Source: Eubacteriales bacterium
GTDB taxonomy: Bacteria; Bacillota; Clostridia; Eubacteriales; Anaerofustaceae
Assembly (NCBI GenBank): GCA_024685545.1
Contig: JAIKVR010000066.1
Span: 38,764-102,763 of the forward strand
Length of the DNA stretch: 64,000 bases
Direction: 5' to 3'
Shown here one piece after another: positions 7,633 through 16,915 of the stretch; positions within the stretch are counted from its first letter, which is position 1; each line of letters begins with the position of its first letter. The notes below the pieces were generated by a model, which was given only the letters and a program-made list of their open reading frames with translations, searched no databases and was not told the origin of the DNA. The translations under genes were made by a program, and so were the position numbers.

Positions 7633-8199
7633 ATGATTTATTTTCAACTGTTCTCAGCTTTTTTGCAGGTAGGGACTTTCGCATTCGGGGCGGCATACGG
7701 CGCAATTCCTCTGATAAGGGAACTTGTCATACGTTACGGCTGGTTTACGGAGGAGACCTTTGCAAACTGGATCGCAATTTCGGAATCAATTCCCGGTCCG
7801 ATAATTACCGAACTGGCATCATTCGTCGGGTATGATCAGGCAGGCGTACTTGGAGCTGTCGTCGCAACGGCAGCAGTGATACTGCCTTCCATCCTCATTG
7901 TTATCCTTTCACTGATTGCTTTCGAGAAGTTCGTAAATAACAAATACTTCAACGCTTTTCTCAGCGGAGTCAGACCATGTGTCACCGACATGATCATGGC
8001 CACTGGTCTTCACATGATCATAAAGTACATCGGCGCGCTGTCGGATCTTTCCCACACAGATACCGGAGCCTTTGCAGTGACATGCATTCTGGGAGCGATA
8101 ACAGCTCTGTACCGTCTCATTACGAAAAAATCCATCGATGCCTACATGACGATAATCATCGGGGGCATACTCGGCGCGATAGTATATTCTGTCTTGTGA
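7633..8199 (+). CDS. Chromate transporter, second half (CHR domain)
   Basis: 188 residues, a second CHR domain that repeats the topology of its neighbour: FAFGAAYGAIPLIRE near residue 17, WIAISESIPGPIITELASFVGY near 45-65 and several hydrophobic helices up to the end. The ATG follows the TAG of the first half with no gap (TAGATG). Short-chain CHR pairs are known to act together with opposite membrane orientation. Regulation is presumably by the DUF134-NifX protein at the head of the operon (inference from position). A long terminator follows. Confidence 0.85.
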   Translation: MIYFQLFSAFLQVGTFAFGAAYGAIPLIRELVIRYGWFTEETFANWIAISESIPGPIITELASFVGYDQAGVLGAVVATAAVILPSILIVILSLIAFEKFVNNKYFNAFLSGVRPCVTDMIMATGLHMIIKYIGALSDLSHTDTGAFAVTCILGAITALYRLITKKSIDAYMTIIIGGILGAIVYSVL

Positions 8200-8257
8200 G
8201 AACACAGTATACACAGACAATAACAAATACAGCGCCTTTTTTTCCAGGCAAATGAAG

Positions 8258-8317
8258 ACAGAACGTATATGACCCCCGAAAGTCCAGCTTTTGGGGGTCA
8301 TATACGTTCTGTTTTTT
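8258..8317 (+). terminator. Long terminator between two convergent operons
   Basis: A stem of 24 base pairs with one mismatch (starting ACAGAACGTATATGACCCCC) surrounds a short loop and is followed by GTTTTTTATTTT. It lies between the chromate operon and the end of pyrB. The minus-strand side lacks a T-run, so it is a true terminator for the plus strand and perhaps a transcript-end stabiliser for pyrB. Confidence 0.85.
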
Positions 8318-9428
8318 ATTTTAGAGCCAAGGTTCTTTCACAGTAAGCGCATCGATAGTGCCTCCCGTCTTCTGTAACAAAGATGGGCTCTGTTGACGGC
8401 TCTGAATACGTAATGCAGCGTTCGTTCTTGCATCTGTGCTTCTTCGCTTCCGGCTCGGGCAATCTGGCAGCGCGAGAAGCGAGCCCGATCTCCTTGCCTA
8501 TAGGATCCTTTTGTGCTTCTTCCAGGAGCATTTTGATCAATGCCATACGCATAGACCTTCCGTTGGCCACCTGTTTGAAATAACATGCCCTTTTGTCTTC
8601 ATCCACTTCCGGTGCGATCTCATTGACCCTTGGGAGCGGATGCATGACTATGCAGTCGTCTTTTGCCGAAGCCATCAACGCACCGTTCAGTATAAAGCTA
8701 TCCTTAAGTCTCCCATAAGCCGTCGGATCCTCGAAACGCTCCTGCTGGATCCTCGTCATGTAGATCACATCAAGATCACCGATATGCTCTTCAAGGGACC
8801 GAGATTCGATATACTCCATATGATTCGGCGTGACCACGGAGTCTATGACATACCGGGGCAGTGACAGTTCTTCTGGTGAGATCAGGACCAGCTTTATCCC
8901 GCTGTAGAGGGAAAATGCACTGATTAGCGAATGTACGGTGCGTCCATATTTGAGATCGCCTGCTACGCCTATGGTCAGATCTTCCATACGGCCCTTCTCG
9001 GTGCAGATGGTCATGAGGTCGGCTAAAGTCTGGGTAGGATGACCGTGTCCTCCGTCACCTGCGTTGATGACGGGCACTGTGCCTTTATCAGCCGCTGCAA
9101 GAGCGGCACCTTCCTTGGAATGCCTTATGGCGATGATATCTGCGTAGCAGCTGATGACCCTCGCCGTATCTATCACTGTCTCGCCCTTTTTGGCGGATGA
9201 CGAAGATTCTGCATCCGCCATGGAAATGACGCCGCCGCCCAGAGAGAGCATCGCGGATTCAAAGCTCATCCTGGTCCTTGTCGACGGCTCGTAGAACAGT
9301 GTCGCCAGGATTTTGCCATCGCAGGCGTGTGAGTACTTTCCGGGGAATTTCCTTATATCAGACGCGGTATCGATCAGTTGCTGAAGTTCTTTCCGGTCTA
9401 AGTCCAGTATATCAAGCAGACTCTTCAT
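8316..9428 (-). CDS. pyrB: Aspartate carbamoyltransferase catalytic chain fused to a PyrI-like zinc domain
   Basis: 370 residues. It condenses carbamoyl phosphate with aspartate, the committed step of pyrimidine synthesis. The catalytic part (1-310) shows FYEPSTRTRMSFESA (carbamoyl-phosphate loop), GDGGHGHPTQTLAD and MHPLPRVNEI. The tail, about residues 328-370, has four Cys arranged C-x4-C-x21-C-x2-C, closely matching the zinc site of the E. coli regulatory chain (C-x4-C-x23-C-x2-C). The nucleotide-binding allosteric half of PyrI is missing. The zinc domain is the part of PyrI that touches PyrB, so the fusion may stabilise the trimer without giving CTP control. It is the last gene of the pyr operon, 5 bases after pyrE. 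Confidence 0.93.
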   Translation of the reverse strand: MKSLLDILDLDRKELQQLIDTASDIRKFPGKYSHACDGKILATLFYEPSTRTRMSFESAMLSLGGGVISMADAESSSSAKKGETVIDTARVISCYADIIAIRHSKEGAALAAADKGTVPVINAGDGGHGHPTQTLADLMTICTEKGRMEDLTIGVAGDLKYGRTVHSLISAFSLYSGIKLVLISPEELSLPRYVIDSVVTPNHMEYIESRSLEEHIGDLDVIYMTRIQQERFEDPTAYGRLKDSFILNGALMASAKDDCIVMHPLPRVNEIAPEVDEDKRACYFKQVANGRSMRMALIKMLLEEAQKDPIGKEIGLASRAARLPEPEAKKHRCKNERCITYSEPSTEPIFVTEDGRHYRCAYCERTLALK

Positions 9429-9433
9429 ATCAG

Positions 9434-10069
9434 TCAGCCGATCCAGCTCTCGTCGGAGGGATTGTTGCGGAACTTTATGAGTCTGTCGATATCCTCTGCA
9501 GGGATGTAGCCTTCCTCAGCAGCGACCGAAGCGATGGTGTCGAAATCGCTCAGCGTCACGCACTTTACATCCGCTTTTTTGAGCGCGTCAATGGATTTCT
9601 GCATGCCGTAAGTCATGATCGCGGCAATGCCCAATACCTCCGCCCCCGCTTCACGCAGTATGTCCACCACTTCAAGCACGCTTCCTCCCGTGGAGATAAG
9701 GTCCTCGATGACCACGACTTTCTGCCCCGGTGCCAGATATCCCTCGATCTGGTTCTTGCGTCCATGGTCCTTGGCACCTGAACGCACATAACCCATCGGC
9801 AGCCCCATGATCGAGGCGGTGATGGCGGCGTGGGCGATCCCCGCAGTCGAAGTGCCCATAAGAGCCTCGGCCTGGGGGTAATTCTCCCTGATGACGGCAG
9901 CCAGGCCGTTCTCGACGTCGTTCCTTACCTCCGGATAGCTTAACGTGAGCCTGTTGTCGCAGTATACCGGGCTCTTGATACCGCTGGCCCAGATGAAGGG
10001 CTCGTCGGCCCTGAAAAATACCGCCTTGATCTTCAGCAGATCCTTCGCTATAGTTCTCGCAAGTTCCAT
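9434..10069 (-). CDS. pyrE: Orotate phosphoribosyltransferase
   Basis: 211 residues. It converts orotate and PRPP to orotidine monophosphate. Type I phosphoribosyltransferase features are present: FIWASGIKSPVYCDNRL near residue 25, GTSTAGIAHA, YVRSGAKDHGRKNQIEG (the flexible catalytic loop with Lys), and the PRPP motif VVVIEDLISTGGS near residue 120. The gene overlaps the end of pyrF by 22 bases, a sign of tight coupling of two consecutive enzymes that in some organisms are fused into UMP synthase. Confidence 0.95.
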   Translation of the reverse strand: MELARTIAKDLLKIKAVFFRADEPFIWASGIKSPVYCDNRLTLSYPEVRNDVENGLAAVIRENYPQAEALMGTSTAGIAHAAITASIMGLPMGYVRSGAKDHGRKNQIEGYLAPGQKVVVIEDLISTGGSVLEVVDILREAGAEVLGIAAIMTYGMQKSIDALKKADVKCVTLSDFDTIASVAAEEGYIPAEDIDRLIKFRNNPSDESWIG

Positions 10070-10782
10070 TTTCGTTTCCTTCCTCTGTTGATGAATTCTT
10101 CACAGCATCGTTCGTAGGCTGCAACGGGGTCCGCCGCCTGTGTTATAGGTCTTCCTACGACTATATAATCCGAGCCGGCTGTTTTCGCCGCCGCGGGTGT
10201 CATCACTCTTTTCTGGTCTGAAGCCGCGCTCTCGGCGAACCTGACTCCAGGTGTCACCGTGATAAAATCCCCGCCGCAGGCTTCATGGATGATGGAAGCC
10301 TCAAGAGGTGAGCATACCACACCGTCCAATCCGGACCTTTTGGCGTTGAGCGCATAGCTCTCCACCACCTCGTTCATCGGGAAATGTATCATGAGCTCGT
10401 TCTTCAGCGCAGTCTGGTCCGTGGATGTCAGCTGCGTCACGGCGATGAGCTTTGGCCGTGTTCCGTCAGGCCGAGTAAGTCCTTCCAGCGCCGCCTCCAT
10501 CATTTCCGCTGTACCCGCGGCATGGCAGTTCACTATATCCGCACCAAGATCCGACAGTACGGACATCGCCTTTCTGACAGTAGTCGGTATATCGTGAAGC
10601 TTCAGATCCAGGAATACCTTATGGTCCCTCTTTTTTATCTCTTTTACTATATCAGGTCCTTCCGCATAGAAGAGCTCCATGCCTATCTTGACAAACGGCT
10701 TCCTGCCCGTGAACTGCGACAGGAAATCCAACGTCGTCTGCCTGTCGGAAAAGTCGCAGGCCACTATAACGTCCTTGCCCAT
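10048..10782 (-). CDS. pyrF: Orotidine 5'-phosphate decarboxylase
   Basis: 244 residues, TIM barrel. It makes UMP from OMP. Seen: VIVACDFSDR at the N-terminus, the catalytic KVFLDLKLHDIPTTV (Asp-Lys-Asp) near residue 55, FITVTPGVRF near 175 and DYIVVGRPITQA (phosphate-binding) near 210. The gene lies 8 bases after pyrD and runs 22 bases into pyrE. The length is usual for the bacterial type 1 enzyme. Confidence 0.95.
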   Translation of the reverse strand: MGKDVIVACDFSDRQTTLDFLSQFTGRKPFVKIGMELFYAEGPDIVKEIKKRDHKVFLDLKLHDIPTTVRKAMSVLSDLGADIVNCHAAGTAEMMEAALEGLTRPDGTRPKLIAVTQLTSTDQTALKNELMIHFPMNEVVESYALNAKRSGLDGVVCSPLEASIIHEACGGDFITVTPGVRFAESAASDQKRVMTPAAAKTAGSDYIVVGRPITQAADPVAAYERCCEEFINRGRKRKWNLREL

Positions 10783-10790
10783 ATACCCTC

Positions 10791-11699
10791 CTAATGCGCG
10801 ATGCCGACGATCTCCGCAAGGTCCGTGATGCCGTATCTTTCCATCACGGCAGGCAGGCTGCTGATTATATCGCGGGAAGCATACGGCTGTATGAGGTTCG
10901 CGGTCCCTACCTCTACGGCCGTGGCTCCGGCCATCATCATCTCGATCACGTCCTCGGCGCTGAAGACCCCGCCCATTCCGACGACGGGTATCTTTACTGC
11001 CCTGGAAACCTCGTATACCATCCTCAGTGCAACTGGGAATACAGCCGGGCCTGAGAGCCCTCCCGTATTCATCGCGATGACCGGCCGTCCCGAATTCAGA
11101 TCTATCCTCATGCCAAGCAGCGTGTTTATGAGACTTATCCCGTCCGCACCGGATTCCTCACACGCTTTAGCGATGGAAACGATGTCTGTCACATTCGGCG
11201 TAAGCTTGATTATAACGGGCTTTCTGCAGACCGACTTGACTGCTCTGGTCACTTCGCCGGCTGCCTTCGGATCCGTACCGAATGACATTCCTCCTCCGTG
11301 CACGTTCGGACAGCTTATATTGACTTCCAGCCAACCGACCTGTTCCTCTTTGTCGAGCAGAGAGCAGGTGTACACGTACTCATCGACGGAGAATCCGCTG
11401 ACATTGGCCATCACGGGCTTATAGAATACTTTCTTCAGCTTCGGGAGCTCCTCCGAAATGACTTTCTCGACACCCGGGTTCTGCAGCCCTACGGAATTGA
11501 TCATTCCCGAAGGTGTCTCCGCAATCCGAGGAGTAGGATTCCCGAAGCGTGGCTCCTTTGTGGTGCCCTTGAAGGAAAAGCTTCCCAGACAGTTGATGTC
11601 GTAGAGCTCGGCGAACTCATAGCCATAGCCGAAAGTGCCGGAAGCGGGGATGACGGGGTTGTCAAGCTCGATCCCGCAGAGTGTTACTTTTGTTCCCAT
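10791..11699 (-). CDS. pyrD: Dihydroorotate dehydrogenase B, catalytic subunit
   Basis: 302 residues, FMN-binding TIM barrel of class 1B. It oxidises dihydroorotate to orotate and passes electrons through PyrK to NAD. Seen: LDNPVIPASGTFGYG at the N-terminus, EVNISCPNVHGGG (with the catalytic Cys typical of class 1 enzymes) near 130, VIIKLTPNV near 160, and VVGMGGVFSAEDVIEMMMAGA near 245. The adjacent pyrK gene confirms the B-type heterotetramer. It lies 14 bases downstream of pyrK. Confidence 0.95.
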   Translation of the reverse strand: MGTKVTLCGIELDNPVIPASGTFGYGYEFAELYDINCLGSFSFKGTTKEPRFGNPTPRIAETPSGMINSVGLQNPGVEKVISEELPKLKKVFYKPVMANVSGFSVDEYVYTCSLLDKEEQVGWLEVNISCPNVHGGGMSFGTDPKAAGEVTRAVKSVCRKPVIIKLTPNVTDIVSIAKACEESGADGISLINTLLGMRIDLNSGRPVIAMNTGGLSGPAVFPVALRMVYEVSRAVKIPVVGMGGVFSAEDVIEMMMAGATAVEVGTANLIQPYASRDIISSLPAVMERYGITDLAEIVGIAH

Positions 11700-11713
11700 G
11701 ACCTTCTCCTTTC

Positions 11714-12445
11714 CTAATCAAAGATCACTTCGCTGCTGGTCAGTACCGGCCCGTCCTTGCAGACCCTCTTATAGCCGCTGTGTGTCTTCACGCTGCATCC
11801 CATGCATGCCCCGAAGCCGCAGCCCATGCGCTCTTCAAGGCTCAGCTGTCCTTCGGTCTTCGCGGTCTCGTGGACCGTTTTCATCAGCGACATCGAACCG
11901 CAGGTGTAATAATAAGTGTAGTATTCAGGGAATACATCGTTCACATGTCCCTTGATCCCGTAGCTCCCGTCGGAAGTCGTCACGGTAACTTCGCAGCCCA
12001 GTTCCCTAAACTCGTTTTCATAGAAGACATCCTGGATATTCTTAAACCCTAGGATCACTTGAGGCTTCTTGCCTTCCGAAACGAGCTTCTTGGCAAGGGC
12101 ATAGATAGGCGGAGTCCCCACCCCGCCGCCGATTAACAGCGGAGCCTCCCCACTCGGGGCGGTGTCGAAACCATTGCCCAGGCCGATCAGGCAATCCAGC
12201 TGGCAGCCTGGCAGGAGCTCTGTCATCTTGTCCGTTCCCTTCCCGACCACCTTATAGATGATGGTCATACCCATGGTGTTCCAGTCGCACACTGCGAACG
12301 GCCGGCGCAGAATGAAACCTTCCAGCTTGATGTCGACGAACTGCCCCGGTTCTTTGACTGCACTGCACGGGCCCATGAGGGTCATCTGCCAGACAGACCT
12401 TGCTATGGGTCTGTTATCCATTACATTAAGAGTTACCTGTTCCAT
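11714..12445 (-). CDS. pyrK: Dihydroorotate dehydrogenase electron-transfer subunit
   Basis: 243 residues, ferredoxin-reductase-like. The N-terminal FAD domain has the flavin motif EGFILRRPFAVCDW near residue 45, the NAD domain has LIGGGVGTPPIYALA near 110, and the C-terminal cluster has the [2Fe-2S] ligands in CGFGACMGCSVK and RVCKDGPV. It links PyrD to NAD. It lies between carB and pyrD within the operon. Confidence 0.95.
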   Translation of the reverse strand: MEQVTLNVMDNRPIARSVWQMTLMGPCSAVKEPGQFVDIKLEGFILRRPFAVCDWNTMGMTIIYKVVGKGTDKMTELLPGCQLDCLIGLGNGFDTAPSGEAPLLIGGGVGTPPIYALAKKLVSEGKKPQVILGFKNIQDVFYENEFRELGCEVTVTTSDGSYGIKGHVNDVFPEYYTYYYTCGSMSLMKTVHETAKTEGQLSLEERMGCGFGACMGCSVKTHSGYKRVCKDGPVLTSSEVIFD

Positions 12446-12471
12446 ATTCCTCCTTGTCCGGATCCCGGAAT

Positions 12472-15400
12472 CTATGCGTCGATGGTGGAGATCGTGATCG
12501 TTGTCTCCTCCAGTACGTCGAGAAGCACCTTTACTGTATCCAGAGATGTCAGCACGGTGGCGTTATTTTCAGTAGCCAGCTGGCGGATCTGGTGCCCGTC
12601 ATGGGTCTGATCATCTGCAGCTATGTCAGAAGTGCTTATTATATATGCGATGTAGCCCGCCCTTATCGCCTCAGGTATCTCGTCGCTGCCTTCGCTGATC
12701 TTCTTCAGCATATGCGTGCGTATGCCGTTCTCCTTCAGGAAAGCGGTAGTGCCCGCGGTAGCCTCGATGTTAAACCCCAGGTTGTAAAAGCGCCTGATCA
12801 GAGGCAGAGCTTCCTGCTTGTCCCTGTCAGCCACGGTCACAAAGACCGTGCCGTAATTCTGCATGTGCATGCCGGCAGCCTGCATGGCCTTGTACATGGC
12901 CCTGTTGAGCTTGTCATCGTAGCCGATAGCTTCACCCGTTGATTTCATTTCCGGCGAAAGGTAGGCGTCCAATCCCTTGATCTTATTGAAGGAGAACACC
13001 GGTGCCTTGACATAATAGCGTTTCTTTTCATCGGCGTACAGCTGGAAGATGCCCTGTTCCTTCAGACTCTTTCCGAGGATGACCTCAGTTGCTATGTCGG
13101 CCAGGGAATAGCCCGTTGATTTGCTCAGGAACGGGACTGTCCTAGAGGAGCGCGGGTTCACCTCTATGATGTAAACGTCGTTATCCGCGTCCACGATGAA
13201 CTGGATGTTGAACAGCCCCACGATCCCTATGGCAAGCCCCAGCTTCTTGGTGTACTGGAGGATGATCCCCTTGACCTTGTCGGATATGGAGAAGGAAGGA
13301 TAGACGCTGATCGAGTCCCCGGAATGGATGCCCGTACGTTCCACCAGTTCCATGATCCCGGGAACGAAGACGTCCACGCCATCGCAGACCGCGTCGACCT
13401 CGACCTCTCTGCCCATGATGTACTTATCCACAAGCACCGGCTTGTCCTCGTCGATCTCCACGGCACTCTTCAAATATCTTTTCAGCTGCTCCTCGTTGGC
13501 AACGATCTGCATCGCTCTCCCTCCAAGGACGAAGCTCGGACGTACCAGCACGGGATACCCGATTTCCGCGGCAGTCTTGATGCCGTCCTCTATTCTGGTC
13601 ACCGCCCTTCCTTTTGGCCGGGGAATCCTGAGTTCTTCAAGCATCTTCTCGAAGATGTCCCTGTTCTCGGCTTTGTCTATCGCTGCCTCCCCAGTCCCGA
13701 TGATCTTTACCCCTCTTTCGGCGAGCGGAGAAGCGAGGTTGATGGCAGTCTGCCCTCCGAGGGATGCGATAACGCCTTCCGGCTTCTCGAAATCGATGAT
13801 CGCCATGACGTCCTCCGGGGTAAGAGGCTCGAAGTACAGCTTATCGGCGGTGGTGTAGTCGGTCGAGACGGTCTCAGGGTTGTTGTTTATGATGATCGCC
13901 TCGTACCCGCTCCTTTTTATCGTCTGCACGGCGTGTACGGTGGAGTAGTCGAATTCCACGCCCTGCCCGATCCGTATAGGCCCGGCGCCGAGCACCACGA
14001 TCTTCTTTTTCTCTGTCAGGATGGACTGATTCTCTCCAGTATATGACGAATAGAGATAGGGTATGTATTTTCCGGTATGCAGCGTATCCACCATCCTGAA
14101 CGCAGGTATGATGCCTTTTTTCTTCCTGAGTCCGTACAGATCGGTCTCCGGCATTTCCCACAGCTGTGATATGTATTCGTCGGAAAAGCCCATCACCTTT
14201 GCAGCCCTCAGGGTCTTGGTGTCATTCTTTTTCCCTTTGAGCCGGTTCTCCATGTCGACGATCTTCTTGAAGGACCTGATGAAGTGTTCGGTTATCATAG
14301 TGAAAGAATGCAGTTTTTTCACGCTGTATCCGCGGCGCAGCAGCTCACAGACCGCGAAAACGCCGTCTGAACGGAAGTCGGAAAGATATTCTTCTATCTC
14401 ACCGTCCGTCATCCCGTCGAACTTTGCCATGTGCAGGTGGCATACGCCGGTCTCAAGAGCCCTGACGGATTTGAGGAAACATTCCTCAAGGCTCGCTCCG
14501 ATACCCATTACCTCCCCTGTGGCTTTCATCTGGGTACCGAGGATGTTGGAAGCGTCTGTGAACTTATCGAACGGGAAACGCGGGAACTTCGCCACGTAAT
14601 AATCCAGCGACGGCTCGATGGCAGCGGTGCCCCCTGCGACGGGTATCTCCTCCAAGTCCATGCCGATGGCTACCTTGGCAGTTACGCGCGCTATCGGATA
14701 ACCACTGGCTTTGGAAGCCAGAGCCGATGAACGCGATACCCTCGGGTTGACTTCTATGAGGAAATATTCGGAAGTAGAAGGATTAAGCGCAAACTGGACG
14801 TTGCAGCCGCCCGCTATCTTGAGTTCCCTGATTATCTTTATGGCTGAATCGTTGAGCATCTTAAGGTCGTGCTCGTTGAGAGAAAGGATCGGCGCGACGA
14901 CGATGGAATCCCCGGTATGTACGCCTACAGGGTCCACGTTCTCCATACCGCACACTGTGATGGCATGGTCGGAATTGTCGCGCATAACCTCGAACTCGAT
15001 CTCCTTATAGCCCTTGACGCTTTTTTCTACCAGCACCTGATGCACCGGAGAGACCTTCAGGGCGTTTGAACCGATCTCCACAAGTTCCTCTTCACATTCG
15101 GCGAAACCGCCTCCGGTCCCTCCTAGAGTAAAGGCAGGGCGCAGCACTACGGGGTAGCCGATGTCCTGCGCGGCTTTTTTGGCCTGCTCGATATCATATG
15201 CGATCTCGGAAGGGATGACCGGTTCCCCGATGGATATGCACATCTCCTTGAAAAGTTCCCTGTCCTCGGCGCGCTCGATGGAATCTACCGGAGTTCCCAG
15301 CAGCTCCACGTCGCATTCCTTGAGCACTCCCTTACGATAGAGCTGCATGGCGAGGTTCAGACCGGTCTGACCTCCGATTCCGGGGACAATCGCGTCAGGT

Positions 15401-15645
15401 CTTTCATAACGGAGTATCTTTGCAATGTATTCCAACGTAAGCGGTTCCATGTATACTTTGTCCGCGATCTGGGTATCCGTCATGATGGTCGCGGGATTGG
15501 AGTTGCAGAGGATTACTTCACAGCCCTCCTCTTTGAGCGCCAGGCATGCCTGGGTGCCCGCATAGTCGAACTCCGCCGCCTGTCCTATAACTATTGGGCC
15601 GGATCCGATAATGAGAATCTTTTTAAGATCTTTCCTTTTTGCCAT
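12472..15645 (-). CDS. carB: Carbamoyl phosphate synthetase, large subunit
   Basis: 1057 residues, the normal length. It makes carbamoyl phosphate from bicarbonate, ATP and ammonia supplied by the small subunit. Two homologous ATP-grasp halves are visible, beginning with KKILIIGSGPIVIGQAAEFDY and KKIVVLGAGPIRIGQGVEFDY, each with a FVLGGRAM- or FTLGGTGGG-type loop; the C-terminus is the MGS-like domain. The start at 15645 has GAGG 5 bases upstream and matches the family N-terminus; a frame 13 codons longer would begin exactly at the pyrC stop (TAATG). The partner carA is not in this window, which is unusual because the two genes are normally adjacent. Confidence 0.95.
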   Translation of the reverse strand: MAKRKDLKKILIIGSGPIVIGQAAEFDYAGTQACLALKEEGCEVILCNSNPATIMTDTQIADKVYMEPLTLEYIAKILRYERPDAIVPGIGGQTGLNLAMQLYRKGVLKECDVELLGTPVDSIERAEDRELFKEMCISIGEPVIPSEIAYDIEQAKKAAQDIGYPVVLRPAFTLGGTGGGFAECEEELVEIGSNALKVSPVHQVLVEKSVKGYKEIEFEVMRDNSDHAITVCGMENVDPVGVHTGDSIVVAPILSLNEHDLKMLNDSAIKIIRELKIAGGCNVQFALNPSTSEYFLIEVNPRVSRSSALASKASGYPIARVTAKVAIGMDLEEIPVAGGTAAIEPSLDYYVAKFPRFPFDKFTDASNILGTQMKATGEVMGIGASLEECFLKSVRALETGVCHLHMAKFDGMTDGEIEEYLSDFRSDGVFAVCELLRRGYSVKKLHSFTMITEHFIRSFKKIVDMENRLKGKKNDTKTLRAAKVMGFSDEYISQLWEMPETDLYGLRKKKGIIPAFRMVDTLHTGKYIPYLYSSYTGENQSILTEKKKIVVLGAGPIRIGQGVEFDYSTVHAVQTIKRSGYEAIIINNNPETVSTDYTTADKLYFEPLTPEDVMAIIDFEKPEGVIASLGGQTAINLASPLAERGVKIIGTGEAAIDKAENRDIFEKMLEELRIPRPKGRAVTRIEDGIKTAAEIGYPVLVRPSFVLGGRAMQIVANEEQLKRYLKSAVEIDEDKPVLVDKYIMGREVEVDAVCDGVDVFVPGIMELVERTGIHSGDSISVYPSFSISDKVKGIILQYTKKLGLAIGIVGLFNIQFIVDADNDVYIIEVNPRSSRTVPFLSKSTGYSLADIATEVILGKSLKEQGIFQLYADEKKRYYVKAPVFSFNKIKGLDAYLSPEMKSTGEAIGYDDKLNRAMYKAMQAAGMHMQNYGTVFVTVADRDKQEALPLIRRFYNLGFNIEATAGTTAFLKENGIRTHMLKKISEGSDEIPEAIRAGYIAYIISTSDIAADDQTHDGHQIRQLATENNATVLTSLDTVKVLLDVLEETTITISTIDA

Positions 15646-15683
15646 ATCTGCCTCTATATTTCTGTTTTCTTGCCTTACAGGCA

Positions 15684-16901
15684 TTATTTCAAATATCTGT
15701 AAACTTCATTGCCGCCGCAGGATGTCATAAGGCACCGTCCATAGACCTTCCTACCTGAAAACGGCGTTGACTTCCCCATTGAGATAAACTCTCCCGGATC
15801 TATCGAGTATTCGTCAGCCAGGTCCCATAGGCACCAGTCGCCTCTGTTCAATGGTATACCGAAACGGCTCCTGGGATTCACGATGAGAAGCTCCATGAGT
15901 CTATCGAGACTTATTATGCCTGTCTTCACCAGTCCTGTATAGCACAGGGGGAAAGCAATTTCAATCCCCGAGACGCCGAAGGCGCTGTCCCTCAGACCCC
16001 CGGCCTTTTCCCGTGCGGTGTGCGGGGCATGATCGGTGGCAATGATGTCTATGGTGCCGTCCCGAATTCCTTCTATCAGCGCCTCGCGGTCCTTTTTTGT
16101 CCTGAGAGGAGGGTTCATTTTCCACGCGCCGTCCTCCTGCAGGTCATCCTCTGTAAGGAGAAGATAGTGAGGCGCCGTCTCGGCGGTCACGTCAATGCCT
16201 TGCTTCTTGGCCTGCCTGATCATCTGAACGCTCTCCTTAGTGGACATATGGCATAAGTGCAGCGCGCAGCCGGTCTTATCGCTAAGTTCTATGTTCCGCT
16301 CGACCTCTTTCCACTCACTCTCGCTGCTGATGCCTTTGTGTCCGTGGGCGGCGGAATAGGCTCCTTGATTAATATATCCTCCGTTGAGCAGCGCGTTCAC
16401 TTCACAGTGGGAGGCTATCAGCGTGCCCAGTGCCGCCGCTTTTTCCATTGCCTTCATCATGACGTCTCCGTCTTGTACACCGTGCCCGTCATCGGAAAAG
16501 GCGACAGCAAGGTGCCGCAGGCCATACATGTCGGAAAGCTCCCTGCCTGCCTCTCCTACTGTAATCGAACCATAAGGATATACATTTATTGCCGCATCTC
16601 TGTCTATGATGAACTTTTCGATACTTATACTTTCCTCTGAATCGGGCACCGGGTCCAGATTCGGCATGGTACAGACAGCGGTATAGCCGCCGCGGGCCGC
16701 AGCCCTGCTGCCCGAGTATATCGTTTCCTTATATGAAAAACCCGGCTCGCGGAAGTGCACATGCACATCGCAAAAACCGGGGAACAAAACAAAGTCGGTA
16801 TCATCTTCAGATGGAAATGCCCGGGAAAGTGACTCGGTATCTATATTGTCCGTAAAACTTCCGTACGCTTTGGGAGCTAGTATTCTGACGCTGCCGCTCA
16901 T
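15684..16901 (-). CDS. pyrC: Dihydroorotase
   Basis: 405 residues, class I amidohydrolase. It cyclises carbamoyl aspartate to dihydroorotate. Metal-binding motifs: FCDVHVHFREPG near residue 45, ASHCEVNAL, ALHLCHMSTKE and IIATDHAPHT near residue 290. The start at 16901 is chosen for AAAGGA, 6 bases upstream; an extension upstream would run into the attenuator hairpin. It is the first gene of the pyr operon, and its stop overlaps a possible upstream carB start. The leader carries a PyrR-type hairpin. Confidence 0.93.
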   Translation of the reverse strand: MSGSVRILAPKAYGSFTDNIDTESLSRAFPSEDDTDFVLFPGFCDVHVHFREPGFSYKETIYSGSRAAARGGYTAVCTMPNLDPVPDSEESISIEKFIIDRDAAINVYPYGSITVGEAGRELSDMYGLRHLAVAFSDDGHGVQDGDVMMKAMEKAAALGTLIASHCEVNALLNGGYINQGAYSAAHGHKGISSESEWKEVERNIELSDKTGCALHLCHMSTKESVQMIRQAKKQGIDVTAETAPHYLLLTEDDLQEDGAWKMNPPLRTKKDREALIEGIRDGTIDIIATDHAPHTAREKAGGLRDSAFGVSGIEIAFPLCYTGLVKTGIISLDRLMELLIVNPRSRFGIPLNRGDWCLWDLADEYSIDPGEFISMGKSTPFSGRKVYGRCLMTSCGGNEVYRYLK

Positions 16902-16915
16902 CTGCCATCCTTTCT

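Noticed and set aside
13324..14046. Plus-strand frame of 240 codons opposite carB
   Set aside because: It lies entirely inside a certain minus-strand gene and has no SD or domain.
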